A DNA stretch of 5,185 nt from Candidatus Woesearchaeota archaeon (GTDB lineage Archaea; Nanobdellota; Nanobdellia; Woesearchaeales; JABIAG01): the NCBI GenBank assembly GCA_019323235.1, contig JAHWHN010000183.1, forward strand, positions 1-5,185. The letters are read 5' to 3'. The position numbers and the translations under genes were made by a program. This document shows, piece after piece, positions 1 to 5,185 of the stretch; the stretch's first letter is position 1, and every line of letters begins with the position of its first letter. A model generated the notes under the pieces. The model saw only the letters and a list, made by a program, of their open reading frames with translations, did no database searches and had not been told where the DNA came from.

Positions 1-1
1 A

Positions 2-289
2 AAAGATTTTAATCAAATATACATCAATACAGTTAAAGAACTAAGAGCAATAGGTAGAAAAGACATAAAAGTTGAACCAAAATATATTCAAATCGGAAAA
101 AATATGGAAAGATTAAATAGAAATAAAACTGATATTCAAAAAATTCATAAAAAAAGAAAAAATATTAGGACTAAATCTAATTACATTAAATCTACAGTTA
201 AAACAATCTGGAAAATTTCAGCATTCTTAAAGAAAAATTCAAAAACATACAGAAAATTTGTAAAAATGATAAAAAATGATAATTCATAA
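2..289 (+). CDS. C-terminal fragment of an unrecognised protein with a basic tail (cut by left edge)
   Basis: The reading frame is open from base 2 to the TAA at 287-289, giving 95 residues. The ATG at 104 is therefore just an internal Met and the true start lies left of the window. I do not recognise the family. The first part (QIYINTVKELRAIGRKDIKV) looks like a normal folded mixed helix/strand segment. The last 50 or so residues are very rich in Lys and Arg and probably helical. The final part closely matches the C-terminus of the next protein (core S-K-x-Y-R-K-F-V-K-x-I-K-N). No membrane segment is visible. The stop overlaps the start of the next gene by 14 bases, so the two are almost certainly co-transcribed and probably act together. 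The gene could encode a paralogue of the downstream protein or an unrelated enzyme sharing its tail. The part upstream of the tail does not align with the downstream protein by eye, which favours the latter. Confidence 0.75.
   Translation, partial: KDFNQIYINTVKELRAIGRKDIKVEPKYIQIGKNMERLNRNKTDIQKIHKKRKNIRTKSNYIKSTVKTIWKISAFLKKNSKTYRKFVKMIKNDNS
179..277 (+). repeat. Shared C-terminal tail, copy 1
   Basis: This codes for 33 residues starting N-Y and ending V-K-M-I-K-N. By hand alignment 19 of 33 positions are identical, without gaps, to the tail encoded at 1383-1481. The DNA is also similar, notably a shared AGAAAATTTGT followed by a near-identical AT-rich end. Either an ancient partial duplication or a conserved functional tail could explain it. 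Confidence 0.7.
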
Positions 290-1499
290 ACCAAAAATAG
301 AAAGTAAGGAAGATAAAATAAGAATCTCTTCTTATATTGAAATAGAAACAAAAAAAGAATTTTCAAATACTTTGTGGTATGAATTTGATAAAGAATATGA
401 AAAATATATTTCTAAAAGCTTAAATGGTTTTCTTAGTGCAATGATTATGTTTGCAATGTATCTTAATGAAGATATTAAAGTAAAGGGAAAAATTAGTCCA
501 AAACTTGCTTATGGTTTAAAAGAACTTCAAGGATACTTTAACTTTTGGTATCCTAAAAAATTCAATAAAATTGAAATTATTTCAGAAGGTTATGAAGTTA
601 AAAAAGAAAATCCAAAAGGAGTTATGTGTACTTTTTCAGGAGGTGCAGATGCTTTTTATACATTATGGAAACATTTACCAAGAAATGAACCAAACCCTCA
701 TAATCAAATAACTCATTGTTTAATTATTGATGGTTTCGCAGTTCCTCGTTCGGAAAAAATGAATAAATCTTATGAGATTATTAAAGAAAGTTATCAAAAA
801 TTAATCTCAAAATTAGGACTTAAATTTGTATTTGTTAAAACAAACCTTGCAGACTTCTATCACCGTAGAATTCCTCCTGCAAGTATTGATGGGCCTGTTT
901 TAAGTGTAGTTCCTCAATTATTAGATAAATTAATATCAAGATTTCATATCCCTTCATGCTTATCTTATTCTCAAATTTTACCAAGGGGTTCAAATGCAAT
1001 TACAAATCAATTATTATCTACTGAAGAACTTAGTATAACAATTCATGGTTCAGATAAATCGAGAGCGGAAAAGATTTTGGAAATAATTAAATGGCCAGAA
1101 ACTTATAATCATTTAAGGGTTTGTTGGGATGATTTTGGAGTAAGTAATTGTTGCGAATGTGAAAAATGTATTAGAACAATGATTGTTTTAAAAACCGCAG
1201 GTGTTCTTAATAAATGTAAAACATTCCCTAAACCATTAACAAGAAAAAAAATAAGGGACTGGAAATTATATGAAACTTATAATTTCTGGTTTGCAGAAGA
1301 AAACTTAAAATATGCAAGAAAAAAAAGAAGAAAAGATATTATCTTTGACATTAAATATGCAGTACTTAAAAATAAAATGTTAAATTATTACAATAAAAAA
1401 TCATATTTAATATGGCTTCCTTCAGCATATCTTAAAAGAAGATCAAAACTTTATAGAAAATTTGTTAAAGTGATAAAAAATAAAATAAATTATAAATGA
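276..1499 (+). CDS. QueC-like PP-loop ATPase-family protein in a glycan locus
   Basis: 407 residues. Residues 120-127 (F-SGGADAF) form a PP-loop-type ATP-binding motif; the usual SGGxDS has Ala in place of the final Ser. Residues 280-298 hold L-R-V-C-W followed by N-C-C-E-C-E-K-C. Cys283, Cys292, Cys295 and Cys298 give C-x8-C-x2-C-x2-C, the spacing of the zinc site of 7-cyano-7-deazaguanine synthase (QueC). The N-terminal part (T-L-W-Y-E-F near 32-37, an S-x-K-L-A-Y-G-L segment near 74-81), LRVCW and C-x-K-C-x-R-T-M match my memory of an uncharacterised PP-loop family often found near bacterial polysaccharide genes. QueC itself is only about 220-230 residues, so about 115 N-terminal and 90 C-terminal residues are extra. 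The protein is probably cytosolic. It likely activates a carboxylate or carbonyl by adenylation, but the substrate is unknown. The chosen ATG overlaps the upstream gene by 14 bases and the family-like N-terminus begins soon after. The basic C-terminal tail matches that of the upstream protein. Confidence 0.85.
   Translation: MIIHKPKIESKEDKIRISSYIEIETKKEFSNTLWYEFDKEYEKYISKSLNGFLSAMIMFAMYLNEDIKVKGKISPKLAYGLKELQGYFNFWYPKKFNKIEIISEGYEVKKENPKGVMCTFSGGADAFYTLWKHLPRNEPNPHNQITHCLIIDGFAVPRSEKMNKSYEIIKESYQKLISKLGLKFVFVKTNLADFYHRRIPPASIDGPVLSVVPQLLDKLISRFHIPSCLSYSQILPRGSNAITNQLLSTEELSITIHGSDKSRAEKILEIIKWPETYNHLRVCWDDFGVSNCCECEKCIRTMIVLKTAGVLNKCKTFPKPLTRKKIRDWKLYETYNFWFAEENLKYARKKRRKDIIFDIKYAVLKNKMLNYYNKKSYLIWLPSAYLKRRSKLYRKFVKVIKNKINYK
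1383..1481 (+). repeat. Shared C-terminal tail, copy 2
   Basis: This codes for residues 370-402 of the QueC-like protein, the partner of 179-277. The conserved core is I-W-x-x-S-A-x-L-K then S-K-x-Y-R-K-F-V-K-x-I-K-N. The mix of aromatic/aliphatic and basic residues would suit an amphipathic helix that binds membrane lipid or a shared partner; that role is inference. Confidence 0.7.
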
Positions 1500-2644
1500 A
1501 AAATAATAACAAACCAAATTTTAAGAAGAATTTTATAAAGAAACATCTAATTAATATTCTACAAAAGATAATTCTTACTGCTACAAAGACAAAAATATAT
1601 CGACAAAAACCTGGTGCTAGGGATTATTTTGAGAAAGAGTATATTATTAAAAAAGATGTAAGTAAGAATAAAAAATCTAAAACTGTTGTTATGATTAGTG
1701 ACGGAGATAATTTCTTTTTAAAACACAATTTTGCACAAGCAAAAAAAGTACTTTCAAATGCTAACTTTGTTTTAATTGGTAATCATAAAAATCAAGAGCA
1801 TGCAAATTCTTTAAACATTGATTTTTATCCAATTGAAGATTTTTCAGAGGGAATTGAATATAAATATATGCACTTAAGCCCAAATCCTCAAAAATATGAA
1901 AAATTTTGTATAGATAGATGGATAATTCTTTGTAATTTTGTAAATAAAATGAATCTACGTGGTGCCTTGTACTTTGATGCGGATGTATTTGTATTAGATA
2001 ATTTAATTATAAATGTAATGTGTAATCATAAATATGATATTATTAAACAAAAAGAGAATATTGATTTCACATGGCCTTGTGCAATATATTGGAGTAAAAA
2101 GAGTTTAAACATGTTTGTGAGATATATTAAATTAATTTATGGTCAGAATGATGAAAATAAAGCTTTAATTTTGAAAGAGATTATGAACAGATTTAAAAAA
2201 AAAGGAATTTCCGACATGACTCTCATTAGTGACTTTTGTTTAGAAAATTCAACTGTTAAAAGATTCATACCTTATTTCGAAGAATTTTATAATTCAAATG
2301 AATTGAATATAAATCAAATAAAATTTGATGATGTTGTTGAATTTAAAGATAAACTAATATGGTTAGATTCGAAATTTGAAGGTTTACTAGGTAAAAGAAT
2401 AGTTTACAAAAAAGGGAATTTTTTATGTAATGATGCTAGAGTCTTATATATACATTTTCAAGGACCTAGTAAAGGTGTTTTTAGAAGATTTATTCAACAA
2501 GTTGAAAATAAAAAATCATTTATAATTACAAGAGATGCATATATAAAAAATCATTCTTACACTTTGTACAGTCTTAACAATACAGGAAATTTTCTAAAAA
2601 ACATCACAAACAATGTTATAAAGTGGGGGTCTCGTAAATTTTAA
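1496..2644 (+). CDS. GT-A-fold glycosyltransferase (DxD type)
   Basis: 382 residues. The key region is 138-170: C-I-D-R-W near 138-142, then L-Y-F-D-A-D-V-F-V-L-D-N, where Asp161-Ala-Asp163 is the metal- and nucleotide-sugar-binding DxD motif preceded by a hydrophobic strand. S-D-M-T-L-I-S-D-F (239-247) probably lies in the acceptor region. H-F-Q-G (320-323) gives the late His that often completes the metal site in GT-A enzymes. A strand plus S-D-G-D near 63-71 begins the nucleotide-binding half. The pattern resembles an uncharacterised transferase family common in polysaccharide clusters, distantly like GT8; donor and acceptor cannot be told from sequence. The first 60 residues are basic with a hydrophobic patch (residues 18-29) too short and charged to be a clear membrane span, perhaps for membrane association. 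The start shares ATGA with the stop of the preceding gene, so translation is likely coupled although no Shine-Dalgarno motif is seen. Confidence 0.88.
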   Translation: MKNNNKPNFKKNFIKKHLINILQKIILTATKTKIYRQKPGARDYFEKEYIIKKDVSKNKKSKTVVMISDGDNFFLKHNFAQAKKVLSNANFVLIGNHKNQEHANSLNIDFYPIEDFSEGIEYKYMHLSPNPQKYEKFCIDRWIILCNFVNKMNLRGALYFDADVFVLDNLIINVMCNHKYDIIKQKENIDFTWPCAIYWSKKSLNMFVRYIKLIYGQNDENKALILKEIMNRFKKKGISDMTLISDFCLENSTVKRFIPYFEEFYNSNELNINQIKFDDVVEFKDKLIWLDSKFEGLLGKRIVYKKGNFLCNDARVLYIHFQGPSKGVFRRFIQQVENKKSFIITRDAYIKNHSYTLYSLNNTGNFLKNITNNVIKWGSRKF

Positions 2645-2680
2645 TTACAAAAAAAATATCAAAAATAGAGTATAAGAAAG

Positions 2681-2689
2681 TTTATAAAT
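2681..2689 (+). promoter_or_regulatory. Archaeal-type TATA box for the 2711 gene
   Basis: TTTATAAAT, with purine-rich AGAAAG just upstream in the BRE position. Its centre is about 26 bases from the ATG at 2711, so transcription would begin at or next to the start codon, giving a leaderless message. Confidence 0.65.
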
Positions 2690-2701
2690 CTAGATTTATA
2701 A
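2682..2701. promoter_or_regulatory. 20-bp perfect palindrome overlapping the TATA box; possible operator
   Basis: TTATAAATCTAGATTTATAA is its own reverse complement over all 20 bases; the next flanking pair (T/C) breaks it. It covers most of the TATA box and ends 9 bases before the ATG. A dimeric repressor bound here would block TBP/TFB. The symmetry also puts a second TATA-like element on the minus strand, so bidirectional initiation is another reading. AT-richness makes short palindromes common, but 20 perfect bases is long. Confidence 0.5.
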
Positions 2702-2710
2702 CTCTTATAA

Positions 2711-3709
2711 ATGATTAAGTCAAATAAAACAAATAATAAGACTTTATCAATTAATAAAAAAGTTTCAAAAGTATTAATCCTAATTATATTAATTATTGTT
2801 TACTTTTTAATTTGTGAACAGATTATAAGATTTGAAAATTTTGGAACTAATTCTTTTAGTCCAAGAAAGATGGAAAATATTAGACATGTTTCTACCTATA
2901 AATTTGCTTCAGGTTGTGATTTAAATGCAAATTTTAAAGATTATGTAAAGGGTGCATGGACTGAAACCAATTCAATGGGATTAAGAGATGAGGAATATTC
3001 TTTGGAAAAAGAAAATGGAACTTTTAGAATAGCAATCATTGGAGACTCCACTTCAAATGGCATCGGGGTTAAAATAGAGGATGTATACCATACTATCTTT
3101 GAGGATAAACTAAACAATAGATCTACAAACAAATCCTTTGAAGTAATAAGTCTTTCAAGAGGAGGAATACAAAACGATGAAAATCAAACTTGCTATTTCA
3201 AAAAAATAAATGATTCACTTCATTATGATGTTGATATGGTCATAATCCAAGTATGGAAAGGAGGAGGGAACTGGTTTAACAATAATAAAAGCTTAGAAAA
3301 AATTGAAAATCATACTAAATATTCATATATGGTATTTATGTTTTTTAATGAAGATGAAAAAATCATAAAAAAATATCAAAACTTAACTAGTACTCCAATA
3401 ATATCTTTAGATGTTGAGCATAATAATAAAGACAATATTTTCCCGGCAGACTGGCATCCCAACGAAAAGATTCATAAGAAATATGCAGAATCACTTTATA
3501 ATTATTTTATTGAAAATGAAGATGATATTTATAATAAAACTAAGAATCTTGAAAAAATAGATAATTTGCCTGAACTCGTTAAACCCCCAAAAGCATGGCC
3601 TATTAAAAGAAAGAGCTATTTTTTAAAATCATATTATTATGAAAAACTCAAAAGCAAATCTAAGAATACCTTAAAAGTTCTAAGAAAAAATTTAACTAAT
3701 TTTTATTAA
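2711..3709 (+). CDS. Membrane-anchored SGNH/GDSL-type hydrolase (probable sugar esterase or acyl-modifying enzyme)
   Basis: 332 residues. A short Lys-rich N-terminus is followed by a hydrophobic segment at about 18-36 ending I-C-E-Q-I-I-R-F, typical of a signal anchor, so the catalytic domain should lie outside the cell. N-S-M-G-L-R-D (87-93) precedes block I, I-I-G-D-S-T (109-114), with Ser113 the predicted nucleophile. S-R-G-G (149-152) fits block II. V-W-K-G-G-G-N-W (181-188) fits block III, with Asn187 the probable oxyanion residue. D-W-H-P-N (247-251) is block V, with Asp247 and His249 completing the triad. All catalytic positions are therefore present. A basic 60-residue tail follows. 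Ten N-x-S/T sequons lie beyond the membrane segment, compatible with glycosylation of the protein itself. The likely role is deacylation or acyl transfer on surface glycans. The gene has its own promoter and lies 66 bases after the upstream operon with no clear terminator between. Confidence 0.88.
   Translation: MIKSNKTNNKTLSINKKVSKVLILIILIIVYFLICEQIIRFENFGTNSFSPRKMENIRHVSTYKFASGCDLNANFKDYVKGAWTETNSMGLRDEEYSLEKENGTFRIAIIGDSTSNGIGVKIEDVYHTIFEDKLNNRSTNKSFEVISLSRGGIQNDENQTCYFKKINDSLHYDVDMVIIQVWKGGGNWFNNNKSLEKIENHTKYSYMVFMFFNEDEKIIKKYQNLTSTPIISLDVEHNNKDNIFPADWHPNEKIHKKYAESLYNYFIENEDDIYNKTKNLEKIDNLPELVKPPKAWPIKRKSYFLKSYYYEKLKSKSKNTLKVLRKNLTNFY
3685..3690 (-). terminator. Possible T-tract terminator of the minus-strand glycosyltransferase
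   Basis: Reading the minus strand, TTTTTT begins 6 bases after the TAG stop at 3696-3698, with further T-rich sequence around it. Archaeal termination commonly uses such U-tracts without a hairpin. It lies inside the 3' end of the convergent gene. Weak evidence in an AT-rich sequence. Confidence 0.35.
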
Positions 3710-4706
3710 ATTCTTCCAAGAAGTTATTATTTTTTAATAATTTTAATCCAACAGTATAAAATCTAAGAGGATAGCCACCTGAGAAAAAATGGCAAGAAAC
3801 CGTTTTATCATTAACTTGTATATTTCCTGGCTGATAATTTTCGTGCAGTCTTTTTGAACCTAATTCTTTAGCTAATATTGCATGCAGTGTTTGTTCATGA
3901 TGATTGGGACCAACACTACACATGATTTTTAATTCATAAACAGTCTTAAAAAAATCTTCAATGAAATCAAGCTTTTTCAAGTATTCTTTTTTATTAAAGT
4001 ACATTAAGCCCGCATTAAATTTTTTGCAAACATCCTTATTAAATAACTCATTTAAACGTTCCCTACTACAACTATATGAGTCTTCCATATCACTATTAAA
4101 GAAAGGTATCCTTTTATTTATATAATCAATAATCTCTTGAGGTTTTTTAAAGAACAATATATCTGAATCAATATATAATATATTATCATTAGATGAATAA
4201 AAAAGAGGATCAAATAATTTTAAACTACAATAGAATGGTTTTCTTTTTCTAAAACTCAAACTAATTGGATATTCTTTAAGACAAGTCTCCATATAATTAG
4301 TAGCCTCATCTCTTTCAATTATTTTACAGTTCTTAAAATGCTTTAAATATATCCTCTTATCCCGTTTTGTTAGACTTCCATCAGAATGAATTACTAAATT
4401 GGATTTTAGACCAGAATAATGATAAAAAGTCTTAAGACTCCAAAGAGAATCTAATAAATTCTTTTTACAAGACAGAATGTGTAACTCAAAGTTATCATTA
4501 GCTTCACAGATAATTGGTTTTGAAGAAAGAATCCTTCTTTCATAATAGTATTTATAATAACGGTAATCTTTATTTTTAAGATTTCTTAATTCTCTTCTGA
4601 ACCTTCTATATCTCCATTTAATTTTATTTGATGTTTCTCTTTTATAATGATTGAATCTAAATTTAATATGTCTTAATTTATTTAAAATAAGTTTCAATAT
4701 ATTCAT
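3696..4706 (-). CDS. Second GT-A-fold glycosyltransferase with a highly basic N-terminal extension
   Basis: 336 residues. The catalytic domain begins near residue 73 (E-L-H-I-L-S-C). S-L-K-T-F-Y-H-Y-S-G-L (90-100) and L-V-I-H-S-D-G-S-L (104-112) follow. K-L-F-D (163-166) precedes I-L-Y-I-D-S-D-I-L-F-F (176-186), with Asp180-Ser-Asp182 as the DxD motif. N-A-G-L (231-234), H-H-E-Q-T (269-273) and C-H-F-F-S-G (305-310), with a probable metal-binding His306, complete the pattern. These match my memory of an uncharacterised transferase family of bacterial polysaccharide loci with the block L-V-I-H-x-D-G-S-L-T; sugar and acceptor are unknown. The first 63 residues carry 22 Lys/Arg and many Tyr, with no membrane span, possibly a tether to acidic lipid, to nucleic acid or to a partner. 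It differs from the 1496 glycosyltransferase enough to be a separate step. It is transcribed alone from its own promoter. Confidence 0.88.
   Translation of the reverse strand: MNILKLILNKLRHIKFRFNHYKRETSNKIKWRYRRFRRELRNLKNKDYRYYKYYYERRILSSKPIICEANDNFELHILSCKKNLLDSLWSLKTFYHYSGLKSNLVIHSDGSLTKRDKRIYLKHFKNCKIIERDEATNYMETCLKEYPISLSFRKRKPFYCSLKLFDPLFYSSNDNILYIDSDILFFKKPQEIIDYINKRIPFFNSDMEDSYSCSRERLNELFNKDVCKKFNAGLMYFNKKEYLKKLDFIEDFFKTVYELKIMCSVGPNHHEQTLHAILAKELGSKRLHENYQPGNIQVNDKTVSCHFFSGGYPLRFYTVGLKLLKNNNFLEEFNKN
3730..3735 (+). terminator. Possible T-tract terminator of the 2711 gene
   Basis: A run of six T begins 21 bases after the TAA at 3707-3709, inside the 3' end of the convergent gene. There is no hairpin. 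It is a plausible archaeal U-tract terminator, but T runs are frequent here. Confidence 0.3.
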
Positions 4707-4728
4707 ATGATAATAAGTTCAATCAAAG

Positions 4729-4736
4729 TATATAAA
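4729..4736 (-). promoter_or_regulatory. Archaeal-type TATA box for the minus-strand glycosyltransferase
   Basis: On the minus strand this reads TTTATATA, preceded by T- and A-rich sequence. Its centre is about 26 bases from the start codon A at 4706, so the transcript would be leaderless. Confidence 0.6.
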
Positions 4737-4810
4737 AAATTATTGTTTAGATACTAGATAATTTAATAAATACATTAGACTATTTAAAAAATAGGGATTA
4801 ATAAAAAATA

Positions 4811-4818
4811 TTTTAAAT
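4811..4818 (+). promoter_or_regulatory. Probable TATA box for the 4839 gene
   Basis: TTTTAAAT, centred about 25 bases before the ATG at 4839 and preceded by an A-rich BRE-like stretch. It is less canonical than the other two boxes, but the spacing agrees with leaderless transcription. Confidence 0.45.
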
Positions 4819-4838
4819 TTTTGTTAATATGGTATAAT

Positions 4839-5185
4839 ATGATAAAGTCTAGTTTTTCAATCATCATTAAAATTTTGTATGTTTTCATAATTCTTGAAAT
4901 TGCCCTAGTCAGTTCTAGTTTCATTAAAGAAGAAGTAGTGGATTATTTTGAAAAGACTACATCATCAGAAAAAACAATTTTGGTATTAGGACAATCAACT
5001 TCTGCCTTTTATCCAAATAGTCTTGAGAAAATGATACAGAAAGAAAATTATTCTGTTAATATAATAAACAAAGCTAATCCAAATGTTAAGAACGGGTTGG
5101 GTAATGCTAATAGTTATATTGAAGAATATAAACCAGATATAATATTAATGATGATACATGGGAATATAAATTTTCCAAAAGAAAA
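4839..5185 (+). CDS. N-terminal part of a membrane-anchored SGNH-like hydrolase (cut by right edge)
   Basis: 115 codons are visible and the frame stays open to the edge. After M-I-K-S comes a hydrophobic segment at about 6-28, a signal anchor or uncleaved signal. I-L-V-L-G-Q-S-T (47-54) then follows: a strand leading to a G-x-S-T elbow like SGNH block I, with Ser53 the predicted nucleophile but Gln in place of the usual Asp. I-I-N-K-A-N (75-80) resembles the block II region. K-P-D-I-I-L-M-M-I-H-G-N (98-109) resembles the strand ending in block III, with Asn109 as the oxyanion residue. Block V with the His should lie beyond the window. It lacks the N-S-M-G-L-R-D segment of the 2711 protein, so the two are distant relatives rather than recent copies, although both begin M-I-K-S and place an acidic residue late in the membrane segment. 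The upstream ATG at 4829 meets a stop after one codon, so 4839 is the start. Probable role: acyl group removal or transfer on surface glycan. Confidence 0.75.
   Translation, partial: MIKSSFSIIIKILYVFIILEIALVSSSFIKEEVVDYFEKTTSSEKTILVLGQSTSAFYPNSLEKMIQKENYSVNIINKANPNVKNGLGNANSYIEEYKPDIILMMIHGNINFPKE

Larger units (their letters stand above)
4707..4838. promoter_or_regulatory. Divergent intergenic region
   Basis: These 132 bases separate two divergently read genes and hold a TATA-like box for each. I see no RNA gene or small coding frame. Two minor features are present: a tandem TAGATA-C-TAGATA at 4748-4760, and an inverted repeat CTATTT-AAA-AAATAG at 4780-4794 that sits between the two promoters and could be a regulator site. 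Both are short enough to be chance. Confidence 0.6.

Noticed and set aside
104..289. Separate small protein starting at the ATG at 104
   Set aside because: The same frame is open from the window edge and reads as normal protein before that Met, so this is the end of a longer gene.
181..366. Minus-strand open frame of 61 codons
   Set aside because: It lies opposite the end of gene 1 and the start of gene 2. Its Phe/Leu/Tyr-rich translation is what results from reading Lys-rich codons backwards.
276..1499. True QueC (queuosine/archaeosine precursor synthesis)
   Set aside because: Although the zinc motif spacing fits, the protein is far longer, the PP-loop is altered, and no QueD/QueE/TGT-type gene lies nearby.
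2941..3132. Minus-strand open frame of 63 codons
   Set aside because: It lies fully opposite the conserved block I region of the SGNH hydrolase, with no promoter and no recognisable protein character.
4780..4794. Inverted repeat CTATTT-AAA-AAATAG as a terminator hairpin
   Set aside because: All A/T except two pairs, with a tight loop and no gene ending nearby; both flanking genes start here rather than end.
4833..4838. TATAAT as a bacterial -10 element
   Set aside because: It touches the ATG directly, leaving no room for initiation upstream of the start, and the TTG-like -35 candidate is only about 6 bases away.
1..5185. CRISPR array, tRNA/rRNA, insertion sequence or transposase
   Set aside because: I saw no regularly spaced repeats, no cloverleaf-like or GC-rich RNA segment, and no transposase motifs or terminal inverted repeats; nearly all the window is coding.

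Overview
The window is very AT-rich and gene-dense, and it looks like part of a cell-surface glycan locus from a low-GC archaeon. The archaeal assignment is an inference. At each of the three starts that open a transcription unit (2711+, 4706-, 4839+), a TATA-like box lies about 25-27 bases upstream of the ATG, the spacing expected for archaeal leaderless mRNAs. I see no Shine-Dalgarno motif before any start and no convincing bacterial -35/-10 pair. Arg is mostly AGA and the standard stops TAA, TAG and TGA are used. A DPANN-type or similarly AT-rich archaeon fits, but no lineage marker is present.

Layout: (1) bases 2-289 (+) are the 3' end of an unrecognised gene cut by the left edge. (2) 276-1499 (+) encodes a PP-loop ATPase-like protein related to QueC, with a modified SGGxD loop and a four-Cys zinc-type site. 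(3) 1496-2644 (+) encodes a GT-A-fold glycosyltransferase. These three overlap by 14 and 4 bases and read as one operon. (4) 2711-3709 (+) encodes a membrane-anchored SGNH/GDSL-type hydrolase or esterase. It sits behind a 20-bp perfect palindrome that contains its TATA box. (5) 3696-4706 (-) encodes a second, different GT-A glycosyltransferase, convergent with and overlapping gene 4 by 14 bases. (6) 4839-5185 (+) is the start of a second membrane-anchored SGNH-like protein, running off the right edge. There is no gene-free stretch over 300 bases: the only gaps are 2645-2710 and 4707-4838, both promoter regions.

Together, two sugar-transfer enzymes, two anchored SGNH proteins (family members commonly add or remove acyl groups on sugars) and a QueC-like ATP-using enzyme suggest assembly and decoration of a surface polysaccharide or protein-linked glycan. 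The most unusual points are the QueC-like enzyme in this setting, a nearly shared basic C-terminal tail on the first two proteins that is absent from typical PP-loop enzymes as far as I know, and the palindromic promoter.
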